DNA of 64,000 bases, from NCBI GenBank assembly GCA_964414835.1, contig CAYPWY010000001.1:1-64000 (forward strand), written 5' to 3'. Positions 60,829 to 64,000 of the stretch are shown one piece after another (position 1 is the stretch's first letter; each line of letters begins with the position of its first letter). The position numbers were made by a program, and so were the translations under genes. This DNA is from Eshraghiella sp964414835 (GTDB lineage: Bacteria > Bacillota > Clostridia > Lachnospirales > Lachnospiraceae). The notes under the pieces are model-generated. The model had not been told where the DNA came from and ran no database searches. It saw only the letters and a list, made by a program, of their open reading frames with translations.

Positions 60829-61630
60829 TGATTTCCTCACCTCCGACTGCTTCGCCTGCACTGTATCTTTCTCTTTCGGTAGGTGCAAGGAAAGATTTAA
60901 GCTTTTCTTCTATTACACGAGGATTCTCGCCTGCCTGAATAGAAAGCAGACCCTCAATTATAACTTCCTTCATTGTGATTTCTTCAGCATTATTAGCCCT
61001 TAACTTGTTGGAAACCGGAACGGCTATCCAGTTAGCAAGCATCGAACCATACATGGTAGTGATAAGAGCAACCGACATGTTAGGACCTACGGTAGTGACA
61101 TCCTCAAGATGCTTAAGCATATTTATAAGTCCGATAAGGGTACCAATCATACCCCAGGCAGGACCCATAGCAGCTAAAGTCTCCCACACTGATATAACTT
61201 TCTTATGTCTTTCCTCAATGCATGTAAGCTCGGTTTCCAGAATAGCACGCACCAAATCAGGTTCAGTACCATCCACTATAAGAAGAATACCCTTTTTCAT
61301 AAAAGGGTCTTCCAAGTCCGCTGCTGCATCCTCTAACGCTAATAAGCCTTCCTTACGTGCAACGTTGGAAAGCTCAATTATCTTCTTAATCATCTCTGTC
61401 TGGTCATTCCTGGTCTGCTTGATAGCTAACTTAATTCCCTTAATACCGTTAACAAAATCTTTCAGCTTGGTAGACACAAGCGCGGCTCCAAAGGCACCGC
61501 CAAATGTAATAAGTGCTGACTTACCGTCGATAAAGTTGCCTAGCGCAGCCATTCCGTCATCTCCGGTAACAATACCAAGAATCATAAGTCCAAGACATAA
61601 AATTAAACCTATTATAGTAGCAAGATCCAT
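60821..61630 (-). CDS. motA: Flagellar stator protein MotA
   Basis: 269-residue ion channel subunit with four transmembrane helices (about 3-22, 33-50, 148-170, 182-203) and a cytoplasmic loop that contacts FliG. The conserved Pro-containing AAMGPAWGMIGTLIGLINML is present. Start ATG 61628-61630 has GGTGG 7 nt upstream; the in-frame ATG five codons earlier is poorly placed. Confidence 0.95.
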   Translation of the reverse strand: MDLATIIGLILCLGLMILGIVTGDDGMAALGNFIDGKSALITFGGAFGAALVSTKLKDFVNGIKGIKLAIKQTRNDQTEMIKKIIELSNVARKEGLLALEDAAADLEDPFMKKGILLIVDGTEPDLVRAILETELTCIEERHKKVISVWETLAAMGPAWGMIGTLIGLINMLKHLEDVTTVGPNMSVALITTMYGSMLANWIAVPVSNKLRANNAEEITMKEVIIEGLLSIQAGENPRVIEEKLKSFLAPTERERYSAGEAVGGEEING

Positions 61631-61644
61631 CTTAATACCACCCA

Positions 61645-61845
61645 CTATTCCAATCTCAATAATTCGGCAAAAACTGCCCTTCTATATAATAATACTAAAT
61701 TTTTTACCTCTTGTCTACTTTCTTTTACAATTAATTTTCGTCCTGTGGTCAAAGTTATGACCGTATCCGGAGTTGAATCAATAACTTCAAGTAAATCGGG
61801 GTTCAAGTCAAAAGTAGTTCCATTAAGCCTGGTTAACTCTATCAT
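61645..61845 (-). CDS. flbD: FlbD family flagellar protein
   Basis: 66-residue SWI/SNF-like small protein of the FlbD family: IELTRLNGTTFDLNPDLLEV at the start, then TVITLTTGRKLIVKES. It is unrelated to the Caulobacter FlbD regulator. Its role is not known; it lies between flgE and motA in Firmicutes. Start ATG 61843-61845 has AAGGA upstream. Confidence 0.92.
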   Translation of the reverse strand: MIELTRLNGTTFDLNPDLLEVIDSTPDTVITLTTGRKLIVKESRQEVKNLVLLYRRAVFAELLRLE

Positions 61846-61915
61846 GGCACATCCTTTCAAAAACCTCCCTGCTCACGCAAAAAACATAAGCATGAGCAGG
61901 GATTTAAAGTTTTAA

Positions 61916-63229
61916 CTATCTCTTAAGATTAATAAGTTCCTCCAAAAGTGTATCAGAAACCGTAATAATTCTTGAGTTTGCCTGATAACCTCTCTGTGTT
62001 GTAATCATATCTGTAAACTCTGCCGCAAGGTCTACATTAGACATTTCCAACACACCTGTTGCAAAGTATCCGCCATCGGCAGTTATGTCTTCTCCTATTC
62101 CATCAAATTCACCTGAGTTAAGTGTTTCCTGGAAAAGATTGTCTCCTACTTTCTCAAGTCCTGACGGATTAACAAAATTGGCAACAACAATCTGAGCAAT
62201 CACTCTCTGGTCACCATTATCATATGTAGCTGAAATCTTACCATCCTTGCTTATGCTGACCTCGCTCATTGTGCCGACAGCTCTTCCTGCTCCGCTTCCG
62301 TCAAGCGCTCCTCTGGAAGCTTCAAGGGACGTCTCAGTACCTCTGCATGTTACAGTGGAAAAATCAACTGTTATGTCGCTTTCAAGTGCTGCAATACCAA
62401 GTGATGTAACATTCAGTGTAATGATTCCGTCTGCCGGATCTTCCAACGAACCGTTAGCTTCGTTAAATGAAATTGTTGCATTGGTATCAATAAGCGCATT
62501 AAGCTGTGCTTCCGTAAGCTCAAGAGTTCTTCCGTTGCAGCTTACAGCCGCCGCTTTAATTCCATACTCATATTCACTGTTCTGTGAAATCTGAAGAGTT
62601 GCCTGATACTTGTAGCCCAGATTGTCATAGAACGACACATTAACAGAACGTGTTCCTCCTTCTGCGCTAAAGCTTTCATCTTCTTTGTTGATATTTCCTG
62701 AAATCGTTGTGGCAGTTGTCGCCATAGGGTCTGCATACTGATTTTCAGGCGCATACAGATTGATGCTTGAAACATTGTCAACCTTTATATTGCCCTCGCT
62801 GTCAGCTAACCATCCCATAACAGAATAACCCTGTGATGTAACTAATGTACCATTAGTGTCAAGCTGAAAGTTACCTGCTTTTGTAAAATAATTTACTCCG
62901 TTATTATTGACAACAAAGAAAGAATCTCCGTTAATCATAAGGTCAAACGGATTATTGGTTGTCTGATAACCACCGGTTTCGGTAATTTTAGTGCTGATTG
63001 CAGATACTGTAGAACCAAGACCAATCTGTTTTGCATTAGTACCGCCGGCACCTGTCTGCTCGTTTGGTCCTGACGAGCTTGATGTTGTCTGGTATAAAAC
63101 ATCGCTGAAAGTAACTGACTGCGATTTATAACCTACTGTATTGACGTTGGCAATATTGTTACCGATAACGTCCATTCTGGTCTGATGCGCTCTAAGACCT
63201 GCCACACCAGAATAAAGTGCTCTCATCAT
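61916..63229 (-). CDS. flgE: Flagellar hook protein FlgE
   Basis: 437-residue hook subunit. The N-terminal rod motif (LYSGVAGLRAHQTRMDVIGNN, IANVNTVGYKSQ) and the C-terminal family segment (DLAAEFTDMITTQRGYQANSRII) form the coiled-coil core; the centre is a variable beta-rich outer domain. It is secreted through the export gate and capped by FlgD. GGAGG precedes two adjacent ATGs (63227-63229 and next). It is shorter than many clostridial FlgE but intact. Confidence 0.95.
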   Translation of the reverse strand: MMRALYSGVAGLRAHQTRMDVIGNNIANVNTVGYKSQSVTFSDVLYQTTSSSSGPNEQTGAGGTNAKQIGLGSTVSAISTKITETGGYQTTNNPFDLMINGDSFFVVNNNGVNYFTKAGNFQLDTNGTLVTSQGYSVMGWLADSEGNIKVDNVSSINLYAPENQYADPMATTATTISGNINKEDESFSAEGGTRSVNVSFYDNLGYKYQATLQISQNSEYEYGIKAAAVSCNGRTLELTEAQLNALIDTNATISFNEANGSLEDPADGIITLNVTSLGIAALESDITVDFSTVTCRGTETSLEASRGALDGSGAGRAVGTMSEVSISKDGKISATYDNGDQRVIAQIVVANFVNPSGLEKVGDNLFQETLNSGEFDGIGEDITADGGYFATGVLEMSNVDLAAEFTDMITTQRGYQANSRIITVSDTLLEELINLKR

Positions 63230-63340
63230 AATTAATGACCTCCTGACACCAGTCTTTCGACTTGTATGTTTAATAATTGATTCAGCCGTTTCGCTGTCTT
63301 ATCCGTCATTCAAAGACAGTAAGTTTCCAAAAGGTCCAAC

Positions 63341-63754
63341 TTATACTAAAACGGCTCCGTCGATATTGGTGTAAATATTTTCACCATTACGACCCTGCTC
63401 CATAGCAGTTATCACGGTATTTTTCTGTGTGTTAACTATAAATGCATATTCATCCATTAACACTAAAGATTCCTTAATTCCCTTCTCATTGCTCAACTGT
63501 GCTCCTTTTTTAAGCCTGTCAAGCTGTTCCGAAGACAAATCAATGTTCCTGTCAGTAAGCCTTTGCATTGCATGCTTTGAAAATTTAATTTCACCAGTCC
63601 GGCTTCCTGCATCTGATTCCGCATCAACCTTCTGTTTTAAAATATTTTCAAAAGAAAAACTGCTTTCCTTAACAGGAGTTTGTGAAGTATTTGGGTTAAG
63701 ATAATGTCCCGTGACCTGCTCAATGGATGTAAATCTCGCATCCTTGATGTTCAT
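63341..63754 (-). CDS. Flagellar operon protein (TIGR02530 type)
   Basis: 137-residue soluble protein of a family that is found almost only between flgD and flgE in Firmicutes (TIGR02530, flagellar operon protein). Its core is KFSKHAMQRLTDRNIDLSSEQ (about 57-77) and AYAFIVN-like EYAFIVNTQKNTVITAM near the C-terminus. No known activity. GAGGAG precedes the ATG. It follows flgD. Confidence 0.87.
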   Translation of the reverse strand: MNIKDARFTSIEQVTGHYLNPNTSQTPVKESSFSFENILKQKVDAESDAGSRTGEIKFSKHAMQRLTDRNIDLSSEQLDRLKKGAQLSNEKGIKESLVLMDEYAFIVNTQKNTVITAMEQGRNGENIYTNIDGAVLV

Positions 63755-63779
63755 ATCTTACTCCTCATCCCTGATATTT

Positions 63780-64000
63780 TTACTCTACTGACGCTGTTCC
63801 GTCTATAAGCTGCTGATAGTAATCATCATCCACTACCGCATAAAGCTTATCTACCGAATAAAGGTAATCATTTATTGAAAAATAGATTCCGTCAGACTTT
63901 TTCTCAATACACTGAACAACTCCGGTAACATAATTAACATCACCGTCAACGTTGTCTGAGGCTGCAATAATAACCTGTCTGCCCACAAGAGACGCTGCTT
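63780..64000 (-). CDS. flgD: Flagellar hook capping protein FlgD, C-terminal part (cut by edge)
   Basis: The C-terminal 72 or so residues of a protein that runs off the right edge. The frame continues in from 64000 as AASLVGRQVIIAASDN, the conserved start of FlgD's central beta region, followed by VTGVVQCIEKKSDGIYFSIND and a short C-terminus. FlgD caps the hook during assembly, then is replaced. Placement before the TIGR02530 gene and flgE supports the call. The start is outside the window. Confidence 0.82.
   Translation of the reverse strand, partial: AASLVGRQVIIAASDNVDGDVNYVTGVVQCIEKKSDGIYFSINDYLYSVDKLYAVVDDDYYQQLIDGTASVE

Overview
The window looks like a chromosomal segment of a motile, spore-forming, low-to-moderate GC Firmicute, most likely a Lachnospiraceae (Lachnospira/Roseburia/Butyrivibrio-like; genus not settled from sequence alone). 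Reasons: Gram-positive type -35/-10 promoters and strong GGAGG ribosome binding sites, several TTG starts, sporulation genes (spoIIP, gpr, a GerM-type lipoprotein), a Clostridia-style secG-rnr-smpB-ssrA block, and a fla/che operon with flbD, fliY, cheC, cheD, a PilZ gene and a FapA (DUF342) gene. Nearly everything is on the minus strand; only tyrA-aroA, rpsT and argG are on the plus strand.

Layout. 1-85: a strong minus-strand promoter and leader of the kind found before 16S rRNA, reading off the left edge. 100-722: upstream non-coding DNA with a GC-rich 40-bp tandem repeat (about 260-452) and a possible insertion-sequence end. 723-6806: an AraC regulator, a lipoprotein, a two-component system and three small accessory genes (coiled-coil membrane protein, LURP-one-related protein, P-loop kinase). 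7114-10745: tmRNA, smpB, rnr and secG, with hairpins that could form between secG and rnr. 10776-16761: gpmI, exoA, hemW, a DUF5662 gene and lepA. 16948-19335 (+): tyrA-aroA. 19328-22227: spoIIP, gpr and divergent rpsT. 22233-31306: a membrane-anchored GH5 cellulase, holA, comEC, a GerM lipoprotein, a second two-component system and comEA. 31386-33129: a YdcZ-type transporter gene and an orphan solute-binding lipoprotein gene joined by a hairpin that covers a ribosome binding site. 33169-38981: argC-argJ-argB-argD and divergent argG around an operator-like palindrome.

39092-64000 is one long flagellar/chemotaxis operon read leftward: flgD (cut by the edge), a flagellar operon protein, flgE, flbD, motA, motB, fliL, fliM, fliY, cheY, fliO, fliP, fliQ, fliR, flhB, flhA, flhF, flhG, a PilZ gene, cheB, cheA, cheW, cheC, cheD, a small membrane protein, sigD, fapA, and three less understood genes ending in an MltG-like fragment. 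Many genes overlap or touch, which suggests translational coupling. It ends at a long bidirectional hairpin terminator shared with argG.

How it fits together: the flagellar block supplies hook parts, motor, switch, export gate, placement proteins, chemosensory signalling and the late-gene sigma factor. The middle of the window keeps the Bacillus-type order comEA-comEC-holA-rpsT-gpr-spoIIP-lepA-hemW, but with extra genes placed inside it. No prophage, CRISPR array, complete insertion sequence or known defence system was seen. The most unusual points are the tandem repeat, the histidine kinase pair inside the com cluster, the hairpin over a ribosome binding site at 31847-31886, the ATA/ATT start of comEC and the switch-like secG-rnr spacer.
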